Source: Daphnia pulex
Lineage: Eukaryota; Arthropoda; Branchiopoda; Diplostraca; Daphniidae
Length of the DNA stretch: 64,000 nt
Direction of reading: 5' to 3'
Assembly: GCF_021134715.1 (NCBI RefSeq)
Contig: NC_060020.1
Location: 2,976,001 to 3,040,000, forward strand
In this document: positions 1-13,694 of the stretch, piece after piece
Layout of the letters: every line of letters begins with the position of its first letter
How positions within the stretch are numbered: position 1 is the stretch's first letter
The notes under the pieces: model-generated
Told to the model about the DNA's origin: nothing
The model's database searches: none
The model's input: the letters and a program-made list of their open reading frames with translations, nothing else
Translations under genes and position numbers: made by a program

Positions 1-1210
1 TCCATTTTCTTAAATGAAAAAAAGGAGGAAAATGGCGATTTCGTGCAGAAATATCCGCAGTTTTTTGTTTTCTTCTTATATCCAACACGATCGCGTATTA
101 TCACATTTCCATTATTAATATTTTCTTTCGTTTGGTTTCGGGAAAAATCCGGAATTAGAATTGATACCAACATCATACGCCATCAAGTCACGTTTTCCAT
201 ATGCATTACACATACTGTATAGTGCGGGAGCCATTGCTGGGCAGCAGTATTCCGTCATGCGACTGACAAGAAAAGTCTCGTGAGTCACGACCAAAGAAAC
301 AAAAACCCCCACCATTTCGCCCTTGGCATTTCTAATGAGAAATACTACTGCTAGAGCTAGAGCTCATCACCCCATACTGAGGTTTCGTGTCGTCGGAAAT
401 CCCTCCCTCTTTCGGATACAAAAGAATTGGATATAGAAATGTGTACTAGGCCATATCTCATTATTTATCCGTTTGCCATTGGGATATATGTATGTATATA
501 GTGGGAATCAGTCTGGAATAACTGAAGCATCCCATAGATCATCAGCCAATAGAACACGTTCGTGTAATTATGACGTCACCCCCTCCTCTCGCTCCACAAT
601 CATCGATTCTTTGGCTTTTTTTTCTATAGACCATAGAACCCCACGGCCTTTTGTTTTTTTTTATTTGATGGATCGTCCGTTATAGAATTTTCGGGTCTGA
701 GTCATATGCGAATGATTCATTCCTCCCCCCCATTTTTTTTCTTCTTTACCCCGGACGTTGTACTATATATTGTTACGTTATTGCGATATGTTTTAGATAT
801 TGGATGTTATACTGTAGAAGGGCGTGCCTGTGTGTATCGAAGTTATACTTTATGTATACTTTTAACCTTTTTCTTTTTTTCAAAAAGAACCCAGACGGAT
901 TTAATATATGATTCTTTTATCTTCCGGGGCTCGTTCCTTCTTCATTCATTACATATCCAACGCACGAACTTTTCGTGGGGGGGAGGCGAACATTTCATCG
1001 GACTGGCGTCGTCCCACACGTCGTCCCATATATACCCGTTTCTCTCTCTCTGTACATTATTTCTCTTTTTTTGTTATCCAACTTTTATATTCTTCTCTCT
1101 TGTCCCTTTTTATATTTTTATTTTTTCTCCTTATAAACGCCAGGAGCTGCTCCCACATAGAACTCGCGTGTCTGTATAGAATGGGAGAGAAAAAACTATA
1201 GTACTGTACT

Positions 1211-1230
1211 CCTTCTTCTTCTTCTTCTCT
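1211..1230. repeat. (TTC)n microsatellite
   Basis: A short uninterrupted run of TTC/CTT trinucleotides inside a longer pyrimidine-rich tract that spans roughly 1040-1480. Confidence 0.8.
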
Positions 1231-3793
1231 ATATACTTTCATTTTCTTCGTCTTCTATATATCCAGTCTTCACTCCCCGTTTCCAATTGAATTGCTTCCT
1301 CTCTTCTTGCCAGCAGAGTACACTCCGTCTTGTTTCGTGATTCTTTTTTCCCTTTTTTATTTTCTCTTATTATTCTTTTGCTTTATATGCCCTCCCGCCC
1401 GACAAGACTTTTATTTGTTTGTTTTTGTCTCGAATCCCTTTTCCATCATCGTTCTCATCTTCTCTTCCTTCCGGCTTCCGGTGGAAAACAAAAAACCCAG
1501 AAATCGCTGCCGCATTTCTTCTTCTCGCCACACCGCAGGATGTTACACTTCCCGTTCAAACTGTTGGCCAAGAAGAATGATTTCGCACACACATATATAT
1601 GAGCAAAACTTCTTTTAAAGATGTTTGTTTATTTTTTTTGATGGTCAGAAAACACAAATATAAATATTTTATGGATCTATATTATAGACTTTTGCTGCCG
1701 GGCTTATTCGTGTAACGTGGGCGGAGAGATTGGACCCGGGGAAACAACTCCATTTAATAAATGGAGGAAGCGTGTCTGTCCGGCAGCTCCATGTTCTCTA
1801 GCTCTCTCGTCCAACCGCCTCGGAGAACATGAAAACGCGCAGATTGAACGACATGATACACATGAACAGCAGGAAAGCAAAAAGGATACATAATACACAA
1901 GGCGGAAGCGCCGGTCCATCTGCTAGAGTAGACCGCCTATGATACAGCCTAATAGATCCGGACACATTTATAGACGAGGTTATAACCAATCGAATATGCC
2001 ATTCACAAGAGCGAGCATCAAAAAATCCTTTACTGTGAATGACGCCCCGTTTTATAATAATAATAACCTTATAATATATAACCTATAACCTAATAAGATT
2101 TCCTTTGATAAAATATGAAATGGTGCGGTATCCAATCGAGAGTCAATCAGCCCTACGAAGGACATTTTTCAGCTGCCGAATAATCTTCTTTTTTTATTAT
2201 TGATGATGCCATTTCCATATATTCATCAGTTTTCCATCAAATCATTCAACAATTTCGTTCGTCGTGATTTGCTAGGCTTCCCGGATGACCGGATTTTCCT
2301 CGCCACCAGTCGTATAACCATTCACGATCTCACGTTCTTATTCCATTCGTCACGACTGGAAAATGCTGGACAGCCAGCAGCAGCAACGTCGTCTCTATCT
2401 CTCTCGTCTGTCGCTATACGTCACGATCGATTTAGTTTCTTCTTTTTGTTCATTTCCTTCCGCTTTCACAGTGTATAGATCTGGGGCTGTATATACATGT
2501 CGCAATATAACGACACACTCTGTGACAGTTGGCATGACATACATGTAAAAAGGAAGAGAGCAGGCTGCAACAACTTCACTGATGCTGAGAGAGAAGCCCA
2601 CAGGCTGCACATCATCAGTCCCTTGCGGCCCTGCTACTTCCACATCACCAATCCTCGGCTGCTCCTGCCTCCCGGCCCAGCGCATCTATTCCCGCACTAT
2701 CAAACCGACAATGTAGAAATCCCGACATCATAGCAGTAGAACCCCCGGGTCGTCATCGCACTCAATTTCTTTATATTATTTGTTTCAAAGTGAAAACAGT
2801 TCATCAATAACCGATAAAAAGAAATTAACCTTTTATTTAAAAAAAATGAAATCAGAAGAATATGATGTGATTGAACGACGGAGATCTATCATCTGGGCTG
2901 ATGTGCTGGTATATTATATATTTGATTCGATTCCCCCCCCCCCTGTCGAGATTGATACACGTCATCAAATGCATAAATCAGCTTTGTCGTTCGCCGCCAT
3001 TCGCCGCTAAAATGTTGTGATCCAATTTTCTTTTTTTGCGCTTCGATATAATAAAAGAAACGAAGATTACACGAGCCAGTAAGCGCAGCGCAGCCCTATA
3101 CATACTACGTATGTGTGTATTGTTGTAGTTCCGGTCGCTATGGAAACATCTCCCGAGATTGCCCCAAGAGTTGGAATCCCGCAGCGCAATCCTTGAATTC
3201 AACAACATCGCCAGAGTCTCATCTAAAAATCTACCGTAATAATAATACAGGCTCACCGAGGTGCTGTATTTATAGACAGACACGTGCGCAAAACTTGTGT
3301 TCAATAACCATCAAAGAGTCTGATGATGGCGTGTTTTATTTTCAACTATTCACGATGAGGCCAACGACCAAAGAATTTCATTTTTTTTCGTGGTATAAAT
3401 GGCGGAGTGATGACTGCGGGATGTTTTTTGGCGGTCGACGACATCAATTATGCCACTGGTGGTACAGTAGTACTACTGCTGCACAATCAAAGCCCCTTTC
3501 TCTTTCCATCCGGCTGAGCAAAAGAGCAGACAATCGCAATCAGAAGCCAAAAAAAGAAGAAAATGAAAAAAGGGAAAACGGTCGTGATTTTCCTTTTGGG
3601 ATGGAAAAATACTTTTGCCCGACCGCGCGCCACCAGTCGCCTTCACATGATCTTATGGAACGGGATGAAGGAATCAAAGAAAACAAAAACGAAAGGGAAC
3701 GAGTCTTTTGATCCTGCGACTCGTCTTCCTTCGATCGTTGAAAGAAGAAATCCGCCAGCTCGATGGCATCTTAGCGCTCGCCCGCCGTCTTAC

Positions 3794-3807
3794 GTGTGTG
3801 TGTGTGT
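3794..3807. repeat. (GT)n microsatellite
   Basis: Seven GT dinucleotides. Two further dinucleotide tracts lie nearby: (AC)7 at 4273-4286 and (TG)n at about 5017-5033. Confidence 0.85.
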
Positions 3808-4272
3808 CGGGAAAAATAATCGAATCGCATCGTAATTCGTTCAATGTTCGCCTTCGGCTCTCGACCGAAAGCGACCGGCAGAGACCACGACAGCTGAGGA
3901 AAAAAGAAAACGCTAGGATCTCGTGTAAGTTTCAACCCAGGGCAGAATCGCCGACGTTGCACACGTCGCTTTTTTCGTCCATCAGTGGAGCTAGCTAGAG
4001 GCTTTCGGAATGCCCGGTGAAAACGAATGACTGACCCTGATGCTGGCCTCTCACTTCCAATATAGCCATATCGACGGCTGGGCGGCGAACGTGCCCGCGT
4101 CCAATCACATTCACAACATGGGGGGTGGAAGGATGGGAGTGAATGATTGAACGCCAGCCAAAAAAGGAAAAATCTTCTTCTTCTCGGCTCTTTTGACGTC
4201 GTCGTCGTCTTCTCGCTCGTCGAGGTGAAATCGCCAAAAGGTCACACGATGCGCTCGTGTCGCTGACGACAG

Positions 4273-4286
4273 ACACACACACACAC
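4273..4286. repeat. (AC)n microsatellite
   Basis: Seven AC dinucleotides, about 470 bp from the opposite-phase GT tract at 3794. Confidence 0.85.
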
Positions 4287-4760
4287 ATTTCATCGATAAT
4301 GCACTTTGCAGCAGCCACACAAGAGAGATGGGAGAATAAGTTATGAGAATACAATACAGTTTTCAGGGTAGTCATGGTGACGTGCCAAAATGTCAACGGC
4401 AACAAGAGAAAATCAACACAAATCAACAGAAAATCAGTTGCACCACCACACCGCAGTCTCAGCAGGGATCGGAGGTCTTTTATTTGGTTGAAGTGTCGTG
4501 TATTTATGACCATGATAAGTAAAAATGAATAAGCACAGACTAAGTGTCATATCATCTACAAAAAAATGAATGTCATCCATCCTTTTTCAATTTGCTTTTT
4601 TGTTTTCCTTTTAGAACTTTTGTTTCTTCTTCTTATCCTTGTCTTAGTATCCCTGTGTTAAAATTGGGGCAGGGGAGGGTTTTTACTGTTTCATCATAGT
4701 TGAGATCAATACGTTCCTGGTGATGTTGGTCACACACGTCATAAATAGAATTATATTGGG

Positions 4761-4785
4761 TAATAATAATATTAATAATAATAAT
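4761..4785. repeat. (TAA)n microsatellite
   Basis: About eight TAA/AAT trinucleotides with one interruption (TAATAATAATATTAATAATA...). Confidence 0.8.
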
Positions 4786-5016
4786 GCATACCATAGCACA
4801 TCTAATTGAAAATATTCAAAGTTTACAGGACATCCTTTAACAGCGCGGGTCGACAGAGAAATTATAAAACGGACTTTCAAAATCAAATGAATCGATCAAT
4901 TAAAAACGGGAATATTTCCAATTCTTTAGTGTGGCGAGACGGAATAGTGGGGAGTTTCAATGCATCGTGCTGTACATATTATTCTTGTTCTTCTTTGGAA
5001 AATATCTATATACGTC

Positions 5017-5033
5017 TGTGTGTGTGTGTGTGT
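5017..5033. repeat. (TG)n microsatellite
   Basis: Run of about eight TG dinucleotides within AT-rich DNA downstream of the FRMD8 homologue. Confidence 0.8.
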
Positions 5034-5242
5034 TTACTGAAAAGAGATCAGAACCGAATAAACCAATAGGGAAAATCCAGGCTTATCGACGTTCAAAATG
5101 TGTTGGGTTTTTTCTTCCATGTGTGATGGGATTATAACTGGGTGGGGGGAGAATAACGAGTGGAGAATCGAGCCAAATAAAAATTGAACATCAAAATGCT
5201 CGGGCCACCATCACCGTCGATGAAACGAGAGCTGTTGACAGA

Positions 5243-7908
5243 TTACCTGATTACCGCCAAGGACCCCGTCGATATAAGGCAGCGTCCTATTTAGTATGCC
5301 GTGATAAGAGTAGGAATAAAAAAGAAAATCAGAGTTATTACATAAGGAAACAAAACAACCTTCCTTTCTTGTTTTCCCTTCAAAGCCGGGAACTCCCCCC
5401 CCCCACTCCCCCAAAAAGAGGCCGACACGAAAGAGAAAACTTCTAAAACATCTCACAGGAGTGAGAGAGGCTATATAGTGGCAAGTAACCAAGTAAGTAA
5501 CGTAATTACCTTCGTCATCAAAAGTTGCCAACGAGAGCCGATGAAGCTTGTTGGTCAGACACGAGTCAAGTAACCCGGTTTGCGCCGGGTTGGTTAGCGG
5601 GGCCATAACATCTGCCAGCGCAATCACAAGGAACGAGGGAGAGAACCAAACGCCCACGCAGCCAAAAATAAAAAAAGATCAGAAAAGATAAGGAAAAGAA
5701 AAATCATTTGAGAGTCTCCGACATAAAAGTGTACTAGTTGGGAAATCTTCATCTCTGAGATGAGATGGAGTCAAAGATAGATAGAGCGGTTTAAGTTGGT
5801 ATAGTCGATCAATCTCGTTAGGTGACTCACCGTCTAGATCCTGTTCTCCATGGATACCTCCATCAATTTCGTCGCTGGAAGCGTTGGCAGCCGCGGTCGA
5901 ATTCCTCCTCTGCCTGTTGGTGTAGTAGGCTATCAAAGCGTTCACCATGACGGCCTGTGGAAAAGGACGCAAATAGAACATTGTTTCCATACCGCACGAC
6001 TTGTTCAGCGCAAATAGATTTTTCTGACCTGCTTCGAAAATATCTGAATGACGCAAGTGTCATTGCCATCGCGAGGGCTGGACGGCGGAGAGGCAAACTG
6101 GAGAAAAATGCAGGGAAAGCAATCTGGATCGTCCAGGCGATACGGCAATGCGCAATCCCAAATGAATTCGCCATACTTTAAACCGAGTAGGACAGTCTGT
6201 CCAAGATAAAAAGAAAACAAAAAATAAAGGTGTGAAGTTTAGGCTGTATCATGCCGTGATGTTCAAAATGTTTTATACCCCTTCGTGCGGTTCAATCAAA
6301 TACACTCCCACCGAGCTGACGGCCACCTGGATTTCGAGGTCACCCGAGGTGAACCATGACGACATTCGAGAGGTGCGCCGTTCTTCGATTTGACCGCAGA
6401 AAAACGCAGCCCTGATTTTTTTAATAATAGCAAACATAATTTATAAAGGAAAGAGTTATAATGAGAATAATAAAATGTGCTCACCCGTAATAGGGTCTTG
6501 CCCAACAGCGTTTCAAATAATTCAGCATCAATCTCTGACTGGGAATGTTGTTAGGAAGTTTTTTGAGCTGCTCGACTATCAAAGATTCAGGTGCAGTTTT
6601 GTCTGGTCGCTGCAATTTGGACAGCGGCCAAACTAGAGACCATGGGGTTGACTTGACACACGCGTAGGATGGAAGGTAATCTCGCAATCGGCTCCTATTA
6701 GTGGCAACAAAAGCCGTTTATGTTTAGGGTCTTATTAGAAAGGAATGAAAATGTACAGCTTAGTTCTTTTATTAGTTGTACCTGAAGAACATTGGTGTGT
6801 GTTGTTGGGGAATAAAATTGCCCAAATTGATTCTGGCCACAAGGCTACCAAGGAGAAAGGTTTCGGGGAGGTCACAAGGATAACGCCCGACTAGAACATG
6901 GTGTTTAGCCTCGCAGTAGAGCAATTCAATTATCCCAGAGTCTCGTAGTCGCATTTCATCACTTCTGTGGTAGAACGCGTTCCGCCTTAAATGCAGAGTG
7001 GGCTCAGGTAACGTTGAATTTCCGTCGTATTTGGTAAATTTCTTGACTAGCTGCGCCCATTCGGCGTAAATCTTGATGGGTTTGTGATGGGGTTTCAGCT
7101 GCACTTCTACAGGTCACAAGTAGGCGAACGTTAGAAGAAAACCGTAAAGGTGTTAAAAATCCTTTTTCTTTACCTAATTCTGGTGATATCATCCACAAAG
7201 CAAATACATTCATAGCGAATGGAGGTAACCTTAATTCTTCAGTCTCTATCAATGTTTTCAAAATTGTTGCAGAGTTGGTGTTGACACCATGTTCAACATC
7301 AACACAGACACAGGTTCCATTGCTCAGGAAAACACACACTGTAGAAAAACAAAAACAAAGTGAAAATACAGTGATTGTTATCAATTTAGAAACCAAGTTG
7401 GATTCACTTACATTGACCGTTAGGAATCCGGGGAGGAGAGAGTTTATCTGACATAGCCGCACCAGTTGCAGACATTGCACGATTCATGACATGACTTGAT
7501 AGAGTTGATACAGAGGCAATACTAGACATTTCTGACTGATCTTTCTCATTCAACAAAATAGGATAGTTCCTTATGTCTTCTTGGCTTGAAATATTCTGGG
7601 TGTTGTAAGCACTGCTTGGGAACTTTTGCTTTGTGTACTCCACAGGAATGACTTTAACAAAACTGTGGTGCTGTGAATCTCCATAACACTCTTTCGGACT
7701 TTCAGAGCCTGATGCAGTTTCATTTATATTGTATCCACTGATGGCCATCAATTTGATCACCTTGAAAGTGTTACAAATACGTAATTCAAAAGTTCTGATC
7801 TAAATAAATTTATAGATTATATCTTACGTCGTTAGAGTGTACAGAATCAAAGTCGGTTGAAGAGTTATGTAGTTTGGTGTGATTACCAACTAAACCTCGA
7901 TTGTCCAT
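5243..7908 (-). CDS. FRMD8: FERM domain-containing protein 8 (FRMD8 / Bili homologue)
   Basis: Ten coding exons, listed 5' to 3' on the minus strand: 7908-7828, 7760-7412, 7338-7174, 7106-6782, 6694-6485, 6411-6279, 6196-6029, 5954-5831, 5611-5510, 5286-5243. The total is 1701 nt (566 aa) with all phases matching, beginning MDNRGLVGN and ending at a TAA. The family is recognised from the degenerate FERM domain (about residues 145-410): FALWMISPELEVQLKPHHKP, ALKYP-type core (CEAKHHVLVGRYPCD), VAVSSVGVYLIEPHEG and a C-terminal KLHRLSLATFDDEG that matches the FRMD8 tail. FRMD8/Bili is a cytoplasmic adaptor known to bind iRhom and support ADAM17 maturation, and to dampen Wnt signalling through LRP6; here the role is inferred from homology. 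Introns are 66-223 bp. The last two small exons were placed on splice and phase grounds and are the least certain. Confidence 0.9.
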
Positions 7909-8484
7909 GATAGACGAGGTGGACTAAGAACGAAAGTTTCGTTACATGCACGAAACTCATCGAAGATATCTAAAGGTAACGTTGATTTTTAAATGCATTG
8001 AAAAACGGATTCATTGAACTAGATTTGACAGGCAAGAGCCAAAACTGTCAAAACCGATATTGACTTTTAGTGGGGCAATGGAATTCACCGCCATCTATGA
8101 GTCGACTTAAAAGCTCAATTGAAGCTCAATTTGAAATTCAAACCAGATGAGGACAAAAACCCAGAATCACATTACTCTGATAGATTTTTAGAATTTAAAA
8201 AATCTTTATTAATTACATTGAGTTTAGTGAAAGCACAGGAACAGGGGCACTTTATTCACTTCCGTTTTCATTTGAGTCCAAAATATCAAATGTGGTTTGC
8301 TAAGTGTAATAGTGCAACGCATTCCTTCCACCTTGAATGAAGCTATTTAATATTTAAATTTAATATTTAAATCAATGCTGGCATCCCGTTCCGGTTTGCG
8401 AGGTTCCCGTAGGAAATAATGTCAATTAAAAATTTAAAAAAGCAAAAGTAAAGTAATAATAATTTTCAATACACAATAATCAAC
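7909..8484. other. FRMD8 upstream region with AT-rich spacer
   Basis: Sequence upstream of the FRMD8 start. It should contain that gene's promoter, but I see no clear TATA box. A core CGCCATCTA (reverse TAGATGGCG) lies at 8089-8097 and resembles the CTCF core. The stretch 8340-8460 is AT-rich with repeated AATATTTAAA motifs. A frame at 8119-8340 is too short and too unlike known proteins to support as a gene. Confidence 0.45.
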
Positions 8485-8745
8485 CTGGTATAGCATCCAT
8501 AATCTAGACGCTATTCTCTTTAGAGCTATTTTGAATCATTCAAGGTTATTTACATGGACAAGTTCAACACGGGCGTTCAAAGCGTTGTCATTGACAACCA
8601 TTTCCCTGATCCGACGTCACAAAAAATCTTTACGTCAAATGAAAGAACACAAAAAAAATTTAAAGCAAAAAAAAAAAAAAAAAAAAAACAGTTATGACTG
8701 CACAGCCCATAAAAATTCGTTGGGCAGTCACAAGCCATTCAGTAA
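8485..8745 (+). repeat. Flanking direct repeat D1
   Basis: Left copy of a direct repeat whose partner is at 13695-13986. Shared anchors in order include CTGGTATAG, GACGCTATT, GAGCTATTTTGAAT, TTCAAC..GGG, AGCGTTGTCAT, GACAACCAT, CACTGATCC or its variant, GACTGCACAG and CACAAGCCATTCAGTAA. A pure A-tract (about 21 nt) interrupts this copy at 8671-8691. There is no coding potential. Together the two copies bracket the 9.6-13.3 kb array. Confidence 0.75.
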
Positions 8746-9305
8746 AAAGCTCATAACACCGGGCGGTCCTCGGTAGACATTTGGTTTTTATAAATGATGA
8801 CGTGGGAGTTGTAATGCTACCACTAGACACTAGTCCTATATACTTGTCTATTACTACTACAACGACTGGGGCGAGCCAATTCGGATGGATGGGGGTTAAA
8901 ACTAACAGGCGTGAAATTGACTGGCCTCGCCGTGTGTGGGTGATATGCAAATAAAACACATCCGGTTATAAGAGAGAGAGACCAACGATGGTCCATAAAA
9001 AGGATCGGGGTCCGGTAATGACAACAACAATTGAAGGGAAATCTGATTCGGCATTTGAGAAACGTTTCCAACGACATCTACCAAGCGGCCGGAGAAATTT
9101 TATTGCAAGACAAACGCTTCCGGTGCGGAAGACAATAACATTCAAGCTGGATTATTAGAGATTTTTAAATTTCATTGTCAAGTAGTCCACTCCGGAGGAT
9201 ACCTCCGGTGACGCTCGCAGTGGTGAGGAACCGGTGCGAGCACCACATCCTCAACTCAACTGGTAGAGGATCACACGGGAGCTTCCCAATTTATTGCTAC
9301 GCCAG

Positions 9306-9347
9306 GCCTGACCCTGACCCTGAGCCTGACCTTGACCCTGACCCTTG
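9306..9347. repeat. 6-bp tandem repeat (CCTGAC)n
   Basis: About seven imperfect copies of a CCTGAC/CTTGAC hexamer in a short stretch. On the plus strand it would encode alternating Asp-Pro, but no gene model contains it. Confidence 0.75.
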
Positions 9348-9612
9348 CGACCACGCAAATCAGTTTAAATTAGTAAGAGTGTAGCGACTGAGTATTAAAC
9401 CATTCGAGGTTCACCTAACGTTGGCGTCTCTGCTTCACTAATTACAATTAAAAACTCTAGTGACGCTTTCTCCATATGAGATCTTGTTATGCCAAATTGC
9501 GCACGAACTTGTGATCGATCAAGTTCATTAATTGAAATATTTGATTGTGGTTTACGCAAGCAAACAAAAGCAAAAAAATAACCAAAAACAAAATTTCGCG
9601 GGGACGTGAGAG

Positions 9613-12600
9613 ATTTTTGATATTGCCATCAACTGGCCAAACGACGACAGAGCTCTACATCGCAATGAAACTGATTGAAAATGGATCAAATTGATGCTGT
9701 GATTAACGTAAAATGACGGAGACCGTGACGCAACTGAAACTTGTGAATATTAAATATTTCAGTTGTGTTCGACTCTCGTTAGATGTCAAAGACCACATAT
9801 TTACATTGCTTAACCTGGGGGCATGGTGGCTTTCGGCAATCAAAAATAATTAATAGAAGAAGAATTAAGAATCGCTGGAGTGCTCCAAAACTTGTGATTC
9901 ATTCAAGTATGAGCGATTCCGTAAAATGAACATTTTTAATGCATAGGAGGTGAAGTGCGACCAGTTAAAATTTGTTATCGTTCTTTTCATCGAATGAACA
10001 TTACAGTTAGAATAAACCCGACTTTTTCGTCGGCCGACATTGCATTAACGATATATTCTAATTCCCTCAATTGTATTTGTTGATTTTAGACTTGACATAC
10101 ATTCATATCACGATACATATTTCCAAAATCTAATTGCCATTTGAATTCTAAATGAATTCAAGGGTGGTCAACTGAAATTGCATATTTTTGTATCCGAATG
10201 AACTGTGACACATGATCTAAACTGGTTTCGCTACCATAATTATAATATATACCATTCGAATTCAACCGATGATGAAAGTTGTGCAATTGAACTATAAGTG
10301 TAATTGTACATATTTGATTTAAACGATTAAATTTCACAATAGGTTGTGAAGCGTACAATCTATCACAATGTTCATTACAAAAAATTTGACGTTTTTATTA
10401 TTAAGTGTTCATGCAATCGAACAAATGGAAATTTTTTAAAAACGACGCCATCCCAAGCCCTGTGTTACTCGACATTCTGCTGCCTTCCGCGCCCAAGAAA
10501 AAACCATTTTCAAATCGATTTTTGTAAATTCAACTACTTTTTCATTTCATACGATCTTGTTTCAATTCATTTTTTTAAAATAAGGCAATCAGTCAATCAT
10601 AACAAAACTGTGACGACCACCAAGTGAGAAACAATAATTTAAGTTTCGTGATCCGATTGCAAACATTTACAGATTTGAGATTTTTTAAATTGACTGAACT
10701 GTGCCCGCCGTTGTCTGCAATTGATTTATATTTCCCGCCTAACGTTTCGACTTGTGATTCATTCAGGTAATGGCGCTCCCGCAAAATGAACATTTCCAAG
10801 GCATTGGCGGTGAAGTGCTACCAGTTAAAATATTTCGTGATCTTTTCCCGTCGACTGAACTTAGCAGTTAGAATACACCTTGTTCGTCGCCCAGAGTGAA
10901 TGAAATGTTCTCAATTCCTTTTTCACTTTTAATGATTTATACTTCACTTGTATTCGAATAAGATACCAAAAACTAAATGCAATCTATTTTTAATATTGCT
11001 ATCGACTGGTCAAACGACGAAAGAGCTCTACATCGCAATTTAAATGTGATTAAAACTGGATCATATTGATGGCCGTGATCAGCGGGAAATGACGGAGATC
11101 GTGACGCAACTGAAACTTTTGAATATTCGTAATTTCAGTTGTGTTCGACTCTCGCTAGATGGCGAAAACCACATTTACATTGCTGACCTGTGGGCATGGT
11201 GGCTTACGGCAAACAGACAAAAAATTTATAGGAGAAGAATTAAGAATTGCTGTAGTCCAAAACTTGTGATTCATTCAAGTATAGGTGATTCCGCAAAATG
11301 AACATTTTCAAGGCATAGGTGGTGAAGTACGACCAGTTAAATTTTTAATCGTCCTTTTCATCGAATGAACTTTACAGATAGAATACACCTGACTTTTTCG
11401 TCGGCCAACGTAGCGTTAATGATATTTTCTTAATTCCTCTGTAGAACTTTTCATTGTAAGACTTTTCATACATTTGGGAACTTAACCTAACTTCATTTGC
11501 CTCCTGAACTCTCTCAGGGTATAAGGGAGGCAATTAGCATTTCAGTATGTAACACCCGAATGTACTGTGACTCACACTAAACTGGAATCGCTACCAGAAT
11601 TATAATTAATACCGTTCGAATTCAATCGATGATGAAAGTTATACAATAAAACTGTAAGCATAGTTGTACATTCTTGATTAATACGATTGAAATTCAGCAC
11701 AATAGGTTGTGTAGCGTACATTCTATCACAATGTTCATTACAAAAAATTGTGTTAATTATTAAGTGTTTATGCAATCGAACAAATGGAATTTTTTTAAAC
11801 TACGCCATCCCAAGCCCAGTGTTCCTCGACATTCTGCTGCCTTCCGCGCCCAAGAAAAAACCATTTTCAACTCGATATATGTTAATTCAGCTACTTTTTC
11901 ATTTCAAACGATACTTGTTTCCATTTTTTTTTTTTTTTTAATAAGGTAATGATAGCAAAATTGATGGCCGTGATCAGCGGAAAATAATGGAGATCGTGAC
12001 GCGACTGAAACTTTTGAATATTTGCAATTTCAGTTGTGTTCGACTCTCGCTAGATGTCGAAAACCACATTATTTACATTGATTGACCTGGGGGTACTTGG
12101 GTGTGCTTTGGCCTTTGGGCAATTTAAAAAAAAAATTGTAGTAGAAGAATTAAGAATCCCCAGAGTAATTCTCCTCTCCAAAACTTGTGATTCATTCAAG
12201 TATGGGCGATTCCGCAAAATGAACATTTTCAATGCACAGGCGGTGAATCATAGTGACTGAATCACGTCAAGTTAAATTATTTCGCCATCGTTTCCGTTAT
12301 ATAAAATTGGCAGTAGGGATGTACCCGCCTCTTTCGTCGGCCAGTGAAATGGTATTGATAGGTTCAAATTACGAATTAATTTTAGTGAGTTTATAAATAA
12401 AGAATAATACCACATTGATTGCATATCACTCGTACCAAACCAATGGTGAAAGTCGCGTATTTTGAACCAACGGAACAGTTACATGTGCTTGACAAGAACA
12501 ATTAAATTACACACCAGATTCTACAGCACAAAATCTTTAAAAACGCTCATTATAAAAATTGTGACGCTTTTAAATTCAATGTTTCATGCAATCGGGAACA

Positions 12601-13265
12601 CTTAAAATTACGCCATCCAAGCCCAGTCTCTTAATACATTCTGTTGTCCGCGCCCAAGAAAGATCATTTCTCAACTCGATTTTTATACATTCACCTACTT
12701 TTCCATTTGATATGATGCTTCTTTCTTATTCATTTTTTAAAAATAAGGCAATGAAAGCAAAATTGTGACGACAACCAAGAGAGAAACAATATTTGAAGTT
12801 TCGTAGTCCGATTCCAAACATTTGTAAATTTGAGATTTTAAATTGACTGAACTGTGCGGGGCTTTGTCTGTAATTGATTTATATTTCCTGCCTAACGTTT
12901 CGACTTGTGATTCTTTCAGGTACTGGCGCTTACGCAAAATGGACATCTTCAAGGCATTGGCGGTGAATTGCTCCCAGTTAAAATATTTCTTGATCGTTTC
13001 CCGTCGACTGAACTGAGAATACACCCGACTTTTTCGTCGACCAAAGTATAGCGTGAATGAAAATTCTAATTCCTTTTTCATTTTTAATGATTTATACTCG
13101 GATTTATACTTCACTTGTATTCGGGTAAGATACCAAAAACCAAATGCAACCTATTTTTAATATTCCTATCGACTGGCCAAACGACGACAGAGCTCTACAT
13201 CGCAATTTAAATTATTAAACCTGGATCATATTGATGGCTGTGATCAGCGGAAAATGACGGAGAAC
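9613..13265 (+). repeat. Higher-order array of 1.0-1.4 kb non-coding repeat units
   Basis: Four head-to-tail units share long stretches of similar sequence. Unit 1 is 9613-10985, unit 2 is 10986-11960, unit 3 is 11961-13151 and a truncated unit 4 is 13152-13265. Each unit has block a (starting ATTGCYATC-ACTGG-CAAACGACG, later TTCAGTTGTGTTCGACTCTC), then block b (GTTCATTACAAAAA...GCGCCCAAGAAAAAACC). Units 1 and 3 add block c (10583-10985 and 12744-13151), giving abc-ab-abc-a. No open frame is conserved between copies, so this looks like a satellite-like or non-autonomous element array rather than degraded genes. Divergence between copies is visible but modest. Confidence 0.7.
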
Positions 13266-13694
13266 AGCGCTGTCACTGAAGACCTTTCATTGGGTTGTAA
13301 AGTAACGAACGACGAACAAAGAATTTAAAGTGTTTAGATATGTTAACTGCCATTCTCTATCGGAAGATAACCGTGATTGAAATCAGTCCCTAACAAAGTA
13401 AAACAAATTGTCGCTCTTACATTACCAGTGACGAAGCTGATATATATATAATCAAACAAGCAATTGGAAATAATTGACGTGTGCCATTATAGTTGACACC
13501 AGCAGGTGTGACGAAAAATCTGCCGTAATGCTCGTTTGAAAAATTTCAAGCATTCATAATTTAATGGAAGCGTTGGTGCAAAAAAGAACGTTCTCAATCC
13601 AAGTAATTACAAGAAACTTGTAAAAATAAACTGCAATAATCACCGATTAAAAAGAAAAATATTTACAGTGAATAGAATGAGCTATAGACTATAA

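Larger units (their letters stand above)
1..5242. other. Gene-free, low-complexity flanking region
   Basis: I find no convincing exon here on either strand. The reading frames are short, compositionally biased (runs of T/C or A/G) and match no family I recognise. The region holds many microsatellites and homopolymer tracts. A CRE-like palindrome TGACGTCA lies near 571 and a good donor-like sequence (CGTGTAAGTTTC) near 3922, so untranslated exons or enhancers of a gene outside the window are possible. The segment below 5243 presumably contains the 3' UTR of the FRMD8 homologue. Confidence 0.5.

Noticed and set aside
3115-3711. 198-codon open frame on the plus strand
   Set aside because: Composition is erratic, with no domain, no splice-consistent neighbours and overlapping open frames of similar length on both strands; it looks like chance in low-stop-density sequence.
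3995-4513. 172-codon open frame on the minus strand
   Set aside because: It runs through an (AC)n microsatellite and a CGT-rich tract that create poly-Arg and CVCV stretches; there is no family similarity.
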